Positions 18,983-27,635 of a stretch of 64,000 nucleotides of DNA are shown piece by piece. The position numbers were made by a program, and so were the translations under genes. The notes beneath the pieces were generated by a model, which ran no database searches, had not been told where the DNA came from, and worked only from the letters and a program-made list of their open reading frames with translations. This DNA is from JAGXKT01 sp964531695 (lineage in GTDB: Bacteria; Planctomycetota; Phycisphaerae; SM23-33). The stretch lies in assembly GCA_964531695.1 (NCBI GenBank), contig CAZHEH010000011.1:22005-86004 (forward strand), read 5' to 3'. Within the stretch, counting starts at the first letter, position 1, and every line of letters begins with the position of its first letter.

Positions 18983-20196
18983 TCCGGCTCCCTTGCTTCC
19001 TCCGGCCGTGGCAAGCGTGCCACGCCCGCCGCCGGTACCTCCGCGACGGCGACGCCCTCGCGGCAGGCGACCGCGGCCGCCTCGCCCGCCACCTCGCCGA
19101 GCGGTACCACGTCGCCCACGACGCGATAGCTGCCATGGGCGAGGAAGTCGCCCGAGATGCATCGCCCGGCCGTCAGCAGGTTGCTTGCATCCTCTGCGAC
19201 CAGGCAGCGATACGGGACCTGGTACGGCGCGACCTTCATCCCACTCAGCCAGGTCTGGCCCTCCTCCTGCTTGACGTGATGAATGTCCAGAGGGAAGGTC
19301 GCCGTGATGACCGCGTCGTCGAAGGTCCGCCCGGCCCTGCAGTCCTCGCCCGTCAGCGTATAGAGCCCGTGGATCCGCCGACCCTCCCGGAGGGCCAGCG
19401 TGCCGGTCCAGATGATCCGCATGTCCGCGTAGCGCTCGTCGCCGCTGTCTCGCAGGGCCTCGACGGTCTCATGCAGTTGCCGCCGCCCGTCGACCTCCGC
19501 GGCCGAGAGCGAATCCGCGTCCGTCGGGTCCACGCCATTGACGTGCACCGCCACGAACTTGGCCACGTCCGGGCAGCCGGGCACCTCGCGGAAGCACCCG
19601 CTGCGGTAGGTCATGTGAAAGCCGACCTTGTCCAGCACGGCCTGGGTGTCGCCGGGGCCGGGCAGCGGACGCTTGATCCCCCGGACCAAGGCGAACGTGC
19701 TGGCCGGCTGCATGCCGCCGTCTTCCGGGCGGCCGAGGTCGAACCCGCAGCCGGACAGAGCCGCCAGGTCACCGTCGCCCGTCGCATCGACGTACACCTT
19801 CGCCCGCCATTGCTCGGGCCCGGACTTCGACGCGGTGTGCAGCGTCGTCAACCGGTCGCCGTCGCGATCCGCCCCCTGGGCGAGTGTGTGATAGCGGACG
19901 TCGACCTTCGCCTCCGCCAGCAGCTCATCCAGCACCATCACCAGCTCGTCCGGATGCCACCAGCGCCCGCCGGTCAGCGCGCCGCGGGCGTCCAGCCGGT
20001 CGAGCATCTCGCGGACCAGGCCGGGCTTGTTCTCGTGATCCCAGATCGTGGTCATCATCCCGCCGGTCGTGATGCCGCCGGGTATGTGCGTCTTCTCGAT
20101 CAGCGCGGTCCGGGCGCCCGCGCGCCCGGCCGCGACGGCCGCCGCCACGCCGGCAGGCCCGCCGCCGGCAACGATTACGTCATACTCGCGTTTCAC
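18964..20196 (-). CDS. FAD-dependent oxidoreductase (glucose-inhibited-type FAD fold)
   Basis: This 410-residue flavoprotein begins VKREYDVIVAGGGPAGVAAAV, a Rossmann FAD-binding motif with GxGxxG-like spacing. It continues with HIPGGITTGGMMT, a second FAD contact VYVDATGDGDLAALSG, and a C-terminal GRCISGDFLAHGSYRV then GEVAGEAAAVACREG, matching the FAD_oxidored family that is abundant in planctomycetes. No signal peptide is present. I start at GTG 20196 with GGAG seven bases upstream rather than GTG 20214. It overlaps the downstream sugar kinase. Relatives are thought to oxidise carbohydrates or organic acids, but no substrate is established. Confidence 0.85.
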   Translation of the reverse strand: MKREYDVIVAGGGPAGVAAAVAAGRAGARTALIEKTHIPGGITTGGMMTTIWDHENKPGLVREMLDRLDARGALTGGRWWHPDELVMVLDELLAEAKVDVRYHTLAQGADRDGDRLTTLHTASKSGPEQWRAKVYVDATGDGDLAALSGCGFDLGRPEDGGMQPASTFALVRGIKRPLPGPGDTQAVLDKVGFHMTYRSGCFREVPGCPDVAKFVAVHVNGVDPTDADSLSAAEVDGRRQLHETVEALRDSGDERYADMRIIWTGTLALREGRRIHGLYTLTGEDCRAGRTFDDAVITATFPLDIHHVKQEEGQTWLSGMKVAPYQVPYRCLVAEDASNLLTAGRCISGDFLAHGSYRVVGDVVPLGEVAGEAAAVACREGVAVAEVPAAGVARLPRPEEAREPECPPGF

Positions 20197-20214
20197 GTGC
20201 TCACTCCGCACCAC

Positions 20215-20601
20215 TCAATACCCCGTCAGAAACTCCATCAGTCGTTCGAACGAGCCGGCGTGGGTCACCAGGTACACGACACCTAGCGCCTGCCCCAGCC
20301 CGAAGACGAAACCAAGTACGATGCCGGCCCAGGCATGGGCCTTGCCTTTGGCCTCGGGCCTGGCGGCCGCCCGGTCCAGCCCCAAGATGCCCAGAATGAA
20401 GGCCGCCGGTCCGAGCAGGCAGCCAATCGGCGGCACGGCGGCGAAAACGCCGGCATAGTATGCGAGGAGGGCCGGCAAGTTTTGATCGGGCACCAGCCGC
20501 TGGAGCAGGCCGCTGTCGACCGGCCGTCCACTCGATCTCTTGTGCGGCAGCGGAGGCGGTTGCGCGGCCGGCGGGGCGGAACCGGGCGATTTGCCTGACA
20601 T
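20215..20601 (-). CDS. small membrane protein, DUF4190-like
   Basis: The 128 residues have a Pro-rich cytoplasmic start (residues 1-35) and two to three hydrophobic spans: AYYAGVFAAVPPIGCLLGPA, AAFILGILGLDRA and AWAGIVLGFVFGLGQALGVV. The pattern GILGLDRA...AKGKAHAWAGIVLGFV is like DUF4190 proteins, which have an amphipathic charged turn between spans. Function is unknown. It ends 18 bases before the GTG of the FAD-oxidoreductase gene, so it may lead that operon. Confidence 0.65.
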   Translation of the reverse strand: MSGKSPGSAPPAAQPPPLPHKRSSGRPVDSGLLQRLVPDQNLPALLAYYAGVFAAVPPIGCLLGPAAFILGILGLDRAAARPEAKGKAHAWAGIVLGFVFGLGQALGVVYLVTHAGSFERLMEFLTGY

Positions 20602-20716
20602 ACGCTGCCTCTCCGATATTGCGGCAGGGAGGCAACGGGCCGGACCCCTGCCGTATGCGCCGGTTCCGCACCAGCGTCTCGCCGGGCCGTCCTGCGTCCC
20701 GCCGCCCGGCCGGGGG

Positions 20717-21997
20717 TCACGTCCCCATGTGGAACGAGGCGAGGTATTCCTTCTGCTCGGCCGTGAGCTTGTCGATCTTGATGCCCATCGACTTGAGCTT
20801 CAGCCGGGCGACCCACTGGTCGATCTTGTCCGGCACGTTGTGGACGGTGTTGTCCAGCATGCCTTCCTGGCCCAGGGCCCATTCGGTGGTCAGCGCCTGC
20901 GTGGCGAAGGACATGTCCATCACGCTCGCCGGGTGGCCTTCGGCGCAGGCCAGGTTCACCAGCCGCCCCTCGCCGAGCAGGAAGATCCGCTTGGTCTTCT
21001 TGCCGTCCTTGAGGACGTACTCGTCCACGCCGTTGCGGACGCCGCGGTTGACCTTCGACGCTTCCTTCGTCAGGCCCTCGATGTTCAGCTCGACGTTGAA
21101 GTGCCCGCTGTTGGCGACGATCGCGCCGTCCTTCATCGCCTTGAAGTGCGGAAGGTCGATCACGTTCACGTCGCCCGTGACGGTCACGAACAGGTCGCCG
21201 ATCTTCGCGGCCTGCTTGATCGGCATCACGCGGAAGCCGTCCATCGCCGCCTCGAGCGCCCGGACCGGGTCCACCTCGCAGATCACCACGTTGGCGCCCA
21301 TGCCGCGGGCACGGGTCGAGACGCCCCGGCCGCACCAGCCGTAACCGGCCACCACGACCGTCTTGCCCGCAAGCAGGAAGTCCGTCGCCCGGATGATGCC
21401 GTCGATCGTACTCTGGCCCGTGCCGTAGCGGTTGTCGAACAGGTGCTTGGTCATCGCGTCGTTGACCGCGATCACCGGGAACTTCAGCACGCCCGCGGCC
21501 GCCATCGCACGCAGGCGGATCACGCCGGTCGTCGTCTCCTCCATCGAGGCGACCACGTCGTCGGCGCAGTCGGAAAAGTCGCCCAGCAGCGCGTTGACCA
21601 GGTCCGCCCCGTCGTCCATCGTCACGGACGGTCGGTGCTCCGCGGCCGCCTTGATGTGCGAGTAGTATGTGTCGCGGTTCTCGCCCTTGATCGAGAACAC
21701 CTTGATGCCGTAGTCCTTGACCAAGCTGGCGGCCACGTCGTCCTGCGTGCTCAGCGGGTTCGACGCGCAGAGCACCAGGTCCGCCCCGCCGGCCTTCAGC
21801 GTCCGGCACAGGTTCGCCGTCTCGGCCGTCACGTGCAGGCACGCGCTCATGCGGCGGCCCTTGAGGGGTTTTTCCTCGGTGAACCGGTCCCGCACCTGCT
21901 GGAGCACGGGCATGTCATTGTCCGCCCACTCGATGCGCCGCTTGCCCTCGGCGGCGAGCTTGAGGTCCTTCACGTCGTACTTGCTTGCTTTGGCCAT
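20717..21997 (-). CDS. ahcY: adenosylhomocysteinase (S-adenosylhomocysteine hydrolase)
   Basis: The enzyme hydrolyses S-adenosylhomocysteine to adenosine and homocysteine in the methyl cycle. The 426 residues include IEWADNDMPVLQQ, ACLHVTAETANLCRTL, VIAVNDAMTKHLFDNRYGTGQS, the NAD-binding VVVAGYGWCGRGVSTRARGM, and VANSGHFNVELNIE. The C-terminus ends ASFHMGT instead of the more usual KPxHYRY. The length and lack of the 40-residue insertion put it in the short bacterial/archaeal group. The start at 21997 has GAGGAA upstream; a longer reading to 22111 is low-complexity. I looked for a SAH riboswitch upstream and did not see one. Confidence 0.96.
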   Translation of the reverse strand: MAKASKYDVKDLKLAAEGKRRIEWADNDMPVLQQVRDRFTEEKPLKGRRMSACLHVTAETANLCRTLKAGGADLVLCASNPLSTQDDVAASLVKDYGIKVFSIKGENRDTYYSHIKAAAEHRPSVTMDDGADLVNALLGDFSDCADDVVASMEETTTGVIRLRAMAAAGVLKFPVIAVNDAMTKHLFDNRYGTGQSTIDGIIRATDFLLAGKTVVVAGYGWCGRGVSTRARGMGANVVICEVDPVRALEAAMDGFRVMPIKQAAKIGDLFVTVTGDVNVIDLPHFKAMKDGAIVANSGHFNVELNIEGLTKEASKVNRGVRNGVDEYVLKDGKKTKRIFLLGEGRLVNLACAEGHPASVMDMSFATQALTTEWALGQEGMLDNTVHNVPDKIDQWVARLKLKSMGIKIDKLTAEQKEYLASFHMGT

Positions 21998-22665
21998 GTC
22001 TTCCTCTTGCCTCGGGGGTTGCCAACGGCGGGGCCGGAGCCGTCCCGGCCGCCCGGCTCGGCCTTCCACCGTGCCGGGTCCGCCCGCGTGTGAGCAGCGT
22101 ATGCTATGCAAGCGGCAAGCGGCTTTCCACCGAAAAGCAACGCACCCGTCCGACTCCGCGCGGTGTTCCCCGCGCGTGAGCTCGACGCGCAGCGTCGGCC
22201 GGAGGGCGGGGAACAGGTCACGCCGCGGGGGTGCCGCTTGTGGCGAAGGCCAGTCCTGAGCTCGCCGAAGAGCTTCCCGACTTCGCCTGCGGCTACGTCG
22301 GACAAGCCCGCCTTCGTATACGGGGGCCGTTCCGGCCTCGATAAGAAATGCGCCGCCGTTTGTAGCCGAGGGGCGACAGAGCCGTAGATCGGCGATTCCG
22401 TCGCCCCCGCCGGGGCGCCCGACTGCGCTGCCCTAGGATGCGATCTGTCAGGGCCCGGTCTCGGAATGCGGGAGTGCCGTCAGGCACGTCTGTTCGTAAC
22501 CCCGGACGCAGACTCCAGCGAACGGAGTGAGCGCAGGGTCGCAGCCCGGGGTGACGGGACACATTGAGGCGGGAGCCCCATCGGGGCGATTGCACGCCGC
22601 AATCACCCGCCTTGGCGGGCTCTCTCCTTCGCAACGGCTTCAGCGGGCTGCGTCGAACTCCGAAC
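21998..22665. other. 668-bp intergenic region, no gene seen
   Basis: This region separates ahcY from trpF. It holds short hairpins (for example GATTGCACGCCGCAATC near 22597-22613, and GAGCCCCATCGGGGC-type sequence near 22571) and stretches like CGAACGGAGTGAGCGCAGG that look like decayed repeat sequence. I see no tRNA, no RNA with a recognisable fold, and no coding sequence with a ribosome-binding site. Confidence 0.5.
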
Positions 22666-23349
22666 TCAAAGCCAGAACTCCGTCCGCAGCTCGTCGCCCT
22701 CGCGCGTGGCGCGGATGAAATCCTCGACCTTGCCGAAGTCCTTAATGCCGGGAGACTTCTCTACGCCGCTGGCCACGTCGACCGCCCACGGCTGGACGAT
22801 ATCGATCGCCCGGCCGACGCAATGGGCGTCCAGCCCGCCGGCAAGGATGATGGGGTCGAGCCCGGCCATGGCCCCGGCCGCCCGGGCATCCGCGACCAAC
22901 TCCCAGTTGAATTTCCGCCCCGTCCCGCCGCGAGCGTCAGGGGCGTAGGCATCCAGCAGCACGGCCGCGAGGTTCATCGGGGCGGTCACGCCGGAGAGCC
23001 AATCGCGAATCCCGGCCAGCCAGTTCTCGTCCCGCACGCGGAAGGCCTTGATGCACGGGCGGTCCACTTCCGCGACGATCTCGGGCGGCTCGTCCCCGTG
23101 GAGCTGGACGTAGCCGATCCGCGTCCGCTCGACGACCCGGTTGATCGCGAAGGCGTCGGCGTCGACGAACACGCCGACCGTCGCCACCCACGGCGGCAGG
23201 ATGTCCACCACCGCCCGTGCCTGCTCCGGGGAGACCCATCGCGGGGAATCGGCAAAGACCAACCCGACCGCATCGGCGCCCATCTGAGCGACCCGCATCG
23301 CGTCCCGCGGCTCGCGGAGACCTTCGATCTTGACACGTACGCGCTGCAT
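22666..23349 (-). CDS. trpF: phosphoribosylanthranilate isomerase, atypical active site
   Basis: The enzyme performs the Amadori rearrangement in tryptophan synthesis. The 227-residue TIM barrel has PRWVSPEQARAVVDILPPWV, GVFVDADAFAINRV, YVQLHGDEPPE, LLDAYAPDARGGTGRKFNWE (general acid Asp133), ILAGGLDAHCVGRAI and VDVASGVEKSPGIKD. In most TrpF proteins the first strand reads VKICGLT with a catalytic base Cys; here it reads VKIEGLREP with Glu9 at that place. Either Glu acts as the base or the enzyme has changed function, for example towards a related sugar isomerisation. No other trp genes are in the window. Confidence 0.82.
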   Translation of the reverse strand: MQRVRVKIEGLREPRDAMRVAQMGADAVGLVFADSPRWVSPEQARAVVDILPPWVATVGVFVDADAFAINRVVERTRIGYVQLHGDEPPEIVAEVDRPCIKAFRVRDENWLAGIRDWLSGVTAPMNLAAVLLDAYAPDARGGTGRKFNWELVADARAAGAMAGLDPIILAGGLDAHCVGRAIDIVQPWAVDVASGVEKSPGIKDFGKVEDFIRATREGDELRTEFWL

Positions 23350-23641
23350 GGCCGGAAGCTACCACGGGCGCTCCGCCGGGGCAACTCCGGGACGGGAGGT
23401 CGGAGATCGGCGTAGCGTCGAACATCGAACCCCGAGCGTCGAACCCGCCTTGCCTATTCCGCCGGTCATCTGCTACACTGCGTCCGCGCGTCGTCGCTGC
23501 CGACCGTGAAGGCGGACGGGTGAGGCGGCGCCCACGCCGAGAAGGCGTTTGGACCCCGGTGACGGGCCGGGGGACGGAACCGATGCACCCCGCCGCGGGC
23601 CGCCGCGGAAGAATGATGCCCCCTCGCGGGGGACCGGACCC

Positions 23642-25117
23642 ATGTCAGAAGAGCAACCGCTGCGCGCCGGCCCGGAGGCCGGGGACGCGCAGGCAGACGA
23701 GCCGGACGCACAAAACGCCGACGCGAATCCGTCGCGGGCCGAGACAAGGGACTCGAGCGAAGGCGAGACGCCGCAACCGGGCGGGGCCACCGGGGCCGGC
23801 GAGGCGGCGCAGGACTCCGGTGCATCGGGCGTCCAAGCCCCCCCGGCCGAGGAGCCGCAGGACCGTCCGAAGCGCCGCCCGATGGTCGTCGTCCGCTACG
23901 GGCGCATGGGCCAGATCGGCGGCTTCCGCTGCGGCGGCGGCAAGCTGCCGCCGGTCCGGGCCGACGTCGTCGTCCGGACGGAGCGCGGCGTGGAGCTGGG
24001 CAAGGTCATCGCGCGGGTCTGCAACGAGACCGGCCCTTTCAGCATCGGGCACGACCAATTGGACGAGTTCGTCAAGGCGTGCGGCTCGGACTACCCCTTC
24101 CGACGAAACGGCAAGCTGCTCCGCCCCGCCAACCAGCAGGACCTGATCGACCAACGCCACCTCAACAGCTCCGCCGGCGAGGAGGCGTCCTACTGCCGCC
24201 AGGAGATCGAGGAGCTGAAGCTCGACATGAAGCTCGTGGCCGTCGAGCACCTCCTGGGCGGCGAGCGGATCGTGTTCTACTTCTCGGCCGAGAACCGCGT
24301 GGACTTCCGCGAGCTGGTTCGGCGGCTGGCGAACCAGTACCACACTCGGATCGAGATGCGGCAGGTCGGCGCCCGCGACGAGGCCCGCCTCAAGGCCGAC
24401 TACGAGCGGTGCGGCCGCCAGTGCTGTTGCCAGGCATACCTGAAGGACCTCCGCCCGGTCTCCATGCGCATGGCCAAGACGCAGAAGGCAACGCTCGACC
24501 CGAACAAGATCTCCGGGCGATGCGGGCGGCTGATGTGCTGCCTGCGGTACGAGGACGACGGCTACAAGGAGCTTCGCGCCCGTCTGCCCCGGCGCAATAC
24601 GTGGGTCCGCGCGGGTGAATACGTCGGGCGTGTGGTGGACGCGCAGATTCTGACGCAACTCGTCAAGCTCGCCCGGACGGACGGCACGTACGTCGTCGTC
24701 GCGTGCGAGGAGATCACCGAGCGAGACCTGCCCGCCCCCCGCAAGCCGGCGGAGGGCTCCGGCGAGCGGTCCCGCGGCGGACGCGGCGGGACGCGGATGT
24801 CCGCGGCGGCCCAGGCCCGGCAGAAGGCCGCCACGGAGAAGTCGCGCCGGGAGGAGAGGCCGAAGCCCGAACCGGCGCCGCAGGACGCGACGCCCTCCGA
24901 GGGCGGCGACAAGCCCGAAGAAGGCAAGCCCCGCAAGAGGCGCCGCGGCGGCCGACGGGGGCGCGGCAAGTCCAAGAGCGGCTCGGGCGGCAAGAGCCAC
25001 AAGACCCACTCCAAGGGCGGACAGGGCGGCTCCGGTCAGTCCGGCGGCTCGAGCAAGAAGAAGAAACGCCGCAGGCGGCGGAAGAAGAAGCCCTCCGGCG
25101 GCTCCGAGTCCTCGTAA
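23642..25117 (+). CDS. PSP1-domain protein, RicT/YaaT homologue, with basic tail
   Basis: This 491-residue protein is a PSP1 C-terminal domain protein. Residues 80-345 match the RicT core: VVVRYGRMGQIGGFRC, ELGKVIARVCNETGPFS, HLLGGERIVFYFSAENRVDFRELV, the Cys cluster RCGRQCCCQAYLKD (Cys 257, 261-263) and ISGRCGRLMCCLRYEDD (Cys 294, 299, 300). In Bacillus these cysteines of the Ric complex hold an Fe-S cluster and the complex promotes RNase Y-dependent mRNA maturation. Both ends are disordered: residues 1-75 acidic and Ala/Gly-rich, and 375-491 Lys/Arg/Gly-rich, possibly RNA-binding. I chose the ATG at 23642; the reading from 23549 lacks a ribosome-binding site. Ric partners were not found here. 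Confidence 0.85.
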   Translation: MSEEQPLRAGPEAGDAQADEPDAQNADANPSRAETRDSSEGETPQPGGATGAGEAAQDSGASGVQAPPAEEPQDRPKRRPMVVVRYGRMGQIGGFRCGGGKLPPVRADVVVRTERGVELGKVIARVCNETGPFSIGHDQLDEFVKACGSDYPFRRNGKLLRPANQQDLIDQRHLNSSAGEEASYCRQEIEELKLDMKLVAVEHLLGGERIVFYFSAENRVDFRELVRRLANQYHTRIEMRQVGARDEARLKADYERCGRQCCCQAYLKDLRPVSMRMAKTQKATLDPNKISGRCGRLMCCLRYEDDGYKELRARLPRRNTWVRAGEYVGRVVDAQILTQLVKLARTDGTYVVVACEEITERDLPAPRKPAEGSGERSRGGRGGTRMSAAAQARQKAATEKSRREERPKPEPAPQDATPSEGGDKPEEGKPRKRRRGGRRGRGKSKSGSGGKSHKTHSKGGQGGSGQSGGSSKKKKRRRRRKKKPSGGSESS

Positions 25118-25180
25118 CTTGGTACCGTAGCACCTTAGCCCGATCCGGCCGCGCGAGGCGGCGTCCGGCAGGGAGAGAAT

Positions 25181-25855
25181 ATGGCGACGTACAAGCTGAA
25201 TGTGGCGAGAATCCGCGGTTGCCCGCCGCCGGCACAGGTGGACACGGCCTGCGAGCGCTTCGGCCTGCCGGAGACGGAGGAGTTCGGCGTGCTCCAGCAC
25301 ACGGCGACGGACTCGGCCGCCTTCGCCACCGTCATCCGCCGGACGCAAACCGCCATCCCCCGGCTGGACGCGGACCGGCAGGAAGTCACGGCCGAGCCGG
25401 TGGAGAAGGTCACGGTCTATCCCTTCGGCGCCATCCCCGCCCGCGAGGTGCTGGAGATCTACGCCGGCGGGACCACCGCGGCCGAGCAGATCGGCGTGTT
25501 CCTGGCGAGCTGCCTGGCGCTGCCGGCGGTAGTCGAGCCGATCGAGCTGGACGTGCTGTCGGCCGTGGACAAGCTGCTCGAGACCGCCAAGCGGGCGCAA
25601 CTCATCGCGGCGCGGGTCAGCGAGTACGCCCACAACGCGTACATGTCCGGCGCGTACGCCCCGAAGTTCCTCGACAGCCAGCACGGGCGGGACTTCCTGG
25701 CCGAGTACGGCGAGTTCGTCACGTCCGCGCGGGTGCGGTTCCACGCAGCGGCCGGCCGCGCAACGGTGAACCTGACGCCCAAGGCGGCGTTCTCCTACAG
25801 TTGCGGCGAGGACGACCAGGTCGAGGTCCAGGGCCTCCTGCGGCAGCTCGTCTGA
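25181..25855 (+). CDS. conserved-looking protein of unknown function
   Basis: I do not recognise this 224-residue cytoplasmic protein. It contains an N-terminal part rich in charged turns (ESAVARxR-like only in other frames), a middle segment VTVYPFGAIPAREVLEIYAGG that looks like a beta-alpha unit, and helices AAEQIGVFLASCLALP and DVLSAVDKLLETAKRAQLIA. The final 70 residues have several aromatic and acidic residues (EYAHNAYMSGAYAPKFLD; AFSYSCGEDDQVEVQ). No catalytic motif stands out. It lies 63 bases after the RicT-like gene and shortly before an acyl-CoA ligase. An AG-rich site, GGGAGAG, precedes the ATG. Confidence 0.6.
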   Translation: MATYKLNVARIRGCPPPAQVDTACERFGLPETEEFGVLQHTATDSAAFATVIRRTQTAIPRLDADRQEVTAEPVEKVTVYPFGAIPAREVLEIYAGGTTAAEQIGVFLASCLALPAVVEPIELDVLSAVDKLLETAKRAQLIAARVSEYAHNAYMSGAYAPKFLDSQHGRDFLAEYGEFVTSARVRFHAAAGRATVNLTPKAAFSYSCGEDDQVEVQGLLRQLV

Positions 25856-25892
25856 CGGCGGGCGGCGACCGTTCGACCCGGCGACGACCAAC

Positions 25893-27551
25893 GTGCACAC
25901 CATCCCGGCGATTCTGACTGGCAGCGTCCGGCGGCACGCCGACCGGCCGGCCCTTCAGATGCACGGAAGGCCCGAGCCCGATGCGTACACCTACGCCCGG
26001 CTCGGGCGGGCGGCCTCGGGCGCGGCCGCACGGCTGGCGGCGCGCGGCGTGGGGCCGGGCGACCCCGTCGCCCTGCTCGGCGGCAACAGCCCCGAATGGG
26101 TGGTGGCCTACTGCGCCCTGCACCTGCGCGGCGCGGTCTGTGTTCCGCTGGACCCGCTGCTCTCGCCCGCGGAGGCCGGGGGCATCCTGCGCGTCAGCGG
26201 CTCGGGGCTGCTGATCGCCTCGGACGCGCTGCGGGACGCCGCCGCGACGGCCGCCGGAGAGAACGGGCCGCGCGTGCTGTCCCTGGAAGAGCTGGCGTCG
26301 GGCGCGGACGCTGCGGGCGCGTCATCCGCCCCGTACGGCGAGATCGCGGGCGAGGACGACCCGGCCGTGATCGTGTTCACCTCCGGCACGTCCGGGCGGG
26401 CCAAGGGCGTGGTGCTGACGCATCGCAACATCGCGGCGAACGCGCGGGCCGGGGCCGAATGGCTCGGCACGACGCCGGAGGACCGCTACCTGTCGATCCT
26501 GCCGCTGAACCACATGTTCGAGCAGACGGCCGGGCTGATGATCCCGATCGCCAGCGGGGCGAGCATCTACTACGCCGGCTCCCGGAATCCGCGAACGATC
26601 GTCGAGGCGATGCGGGCTTCTCGCGCGACACTGACGACGATGGTGCCGGGCCTCGTCCGCCTGCTGCACAAGCGGATCGCCTCGGCCCTCACGAGCGGCC
26701 CGGCTTGGCGGCGGGCCGGCTTCCGCGCCGCACTCGGGCTCTGCCGCACGGCCCGCGCGGTCGGGCTGCGCCCGGAGCGCCGGCTGCTGCGGCGGATTCA
26801 CGAGGCCTTCGGCGGGCGGATGCGGTTCATCGTCTGCGGCGGCGCGCCGCTCGATGCCGAGCCGGCCGCGTTCTTCCGGGACGTGGGCCTGCCCGTGCTC
26901 CAGGGCTACGGGCTCTCGGAGGCCGGGCCCATCGTCAGCGTCAACCGGCTGGGCGAGCATGCAATGGGCTCGGTCGGCAAGCCCCTGCCGGGCGTGGAGG
27001 TCCGCGTGGACGCCCCGCCGGGCGCCGACGTGGGCGAGGTGCAGGTTCGCGGCCCGAACGTCATGCCGGGCTACTTCGCCGACGACCGCGCGACGGGCGA
27101 GGCCTTCGCCGCTGACGGCTGGCTCCGCACGGGCGACCTCGGACGCGTGGACAAGCGCGGCTTCCTGTGGATCTGCGGCCGGCTGAAGGACGTGATCGTC
27201 GGCGAGTCGGGCAAGAATGTATACCCGGAGGAGATCGAGGCGGTGCTCGTGCTCAGCCCGCACCTCCGCGGGGTCTGCGTGCTCGGGTACCGCCCGGAGG
27301 ACCGCCCCGGCGCCGGCGAGGCGCCGCTGGTGATCGTCACGCCCGACCCGGACGACCCGCCGCCGGGCGAAGGGCCGCCCGAGCCGCGGCTGATGGCCGA
27401 GGTCCGCCGGCGCTGCCGGCCGCTGGCGGGCTACAAGCAGCCGAGGTACTTCGCGGCATGGCCGGGGGAACTGCCGCGCACGCACACGCTCAAGCTCCGT
27501 AAGACGGCGATCCGCGCCCGTCTGGACGAGCTGGATATACACCCGCTGTAG
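25893..27551 (+). CDS. AMP-forming acyl-CoA synthetase / long-chain fatty acid ligase
   Basis: This 552-residue ANL-superfamily enzyme activates a carboxylic acid with ATP and transfers it to CoA or another thiol. The phosphate-binding loop is VFTSGTSGRAKGVVLTHRN (about residues 161-179). Other core motifs are ILPLNHMFEQT, LQGYGLSEAGPIVSVN (A5), GWLRTGDLGRVDKRGFLWICGRLKDVIVG (A7-A8, split here at position 27120 and beyond) and the C-terminal catalytic Lys534 in THTLKLRK. It starts with GTG at 25893. Size and the KD/VYPEEIE hinge match FadD15-like long-chain ligases. It may feed lipid synthesis or salvage; its substrate is not visible from sequence. Confidence 0.88.
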   Translation: MHTIPAILTGSVRRHADRPALQMHGRPEPDAYTYARLGRAASGAAARLAARGVGPGDPVALLGGNSPEWVVAYCALHLRGAVCVPLDPLLSPAEAGGILRVSGSGLLIASDALRDAAATAAGENGPRVLSLEELASGADAAGASSAPYGEIAGEDDPAVIVFTSGTSGRAKGVVLTHRNIAANARAGAEWLGTTPEDRYLSILPLNHMFEQTAGLMIPIASGASIYYAGSRNPRTIVEAMRASRATLTTMVPGLVRLLHKRIASALTSGPAWRRAGFRAALGLCRTARAVGLRPERRLLRRIHEAFGGRMRFIVCGGAPLDAEPAAFFRDVGLPVLQGYGLSEAGPIVSVNRLGEHAMGSVGKPLPGVEVRVDAPPGADVGEVQVRGPNVMPGYFADDRATGEAFAADGWLRTGDLGRVDKRGFLWICGRLKDVIVGESGKNVYPEEIEAVLVLSPHLRGVCVLGYRPEDRPGAGEAPLVIVTPDPDDPPPGEGPPEPRLMAEVRRRCRPLAGYKQPRYFAAWPGELPRTHTLKLRKTAIRARLDELDIHPL

Positions 27552-27635
27552 AGCGGCGCTTCCCCGCTCTCCCTGCGCGCGGTATAGTCCCTCGCGAGAT
27601 GGCGGCGCGACGCGGCGACGCAAGGGAGAATCGCG

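Noticed and set aside
20187..20200. GTTTCACGTG half-match to parS
   Set aside because: Only one half fits, it lacks the composite flanks, and it lies on the start codon of the FAD oxidoreductase gene.
21998..22140. possible SAH riboswitch upstream of ahcY
   Set aside because: I could not fit the conserved GAGGAGCGCUGC and GCUCGG-type elements; nothing supports it beyond gene context.
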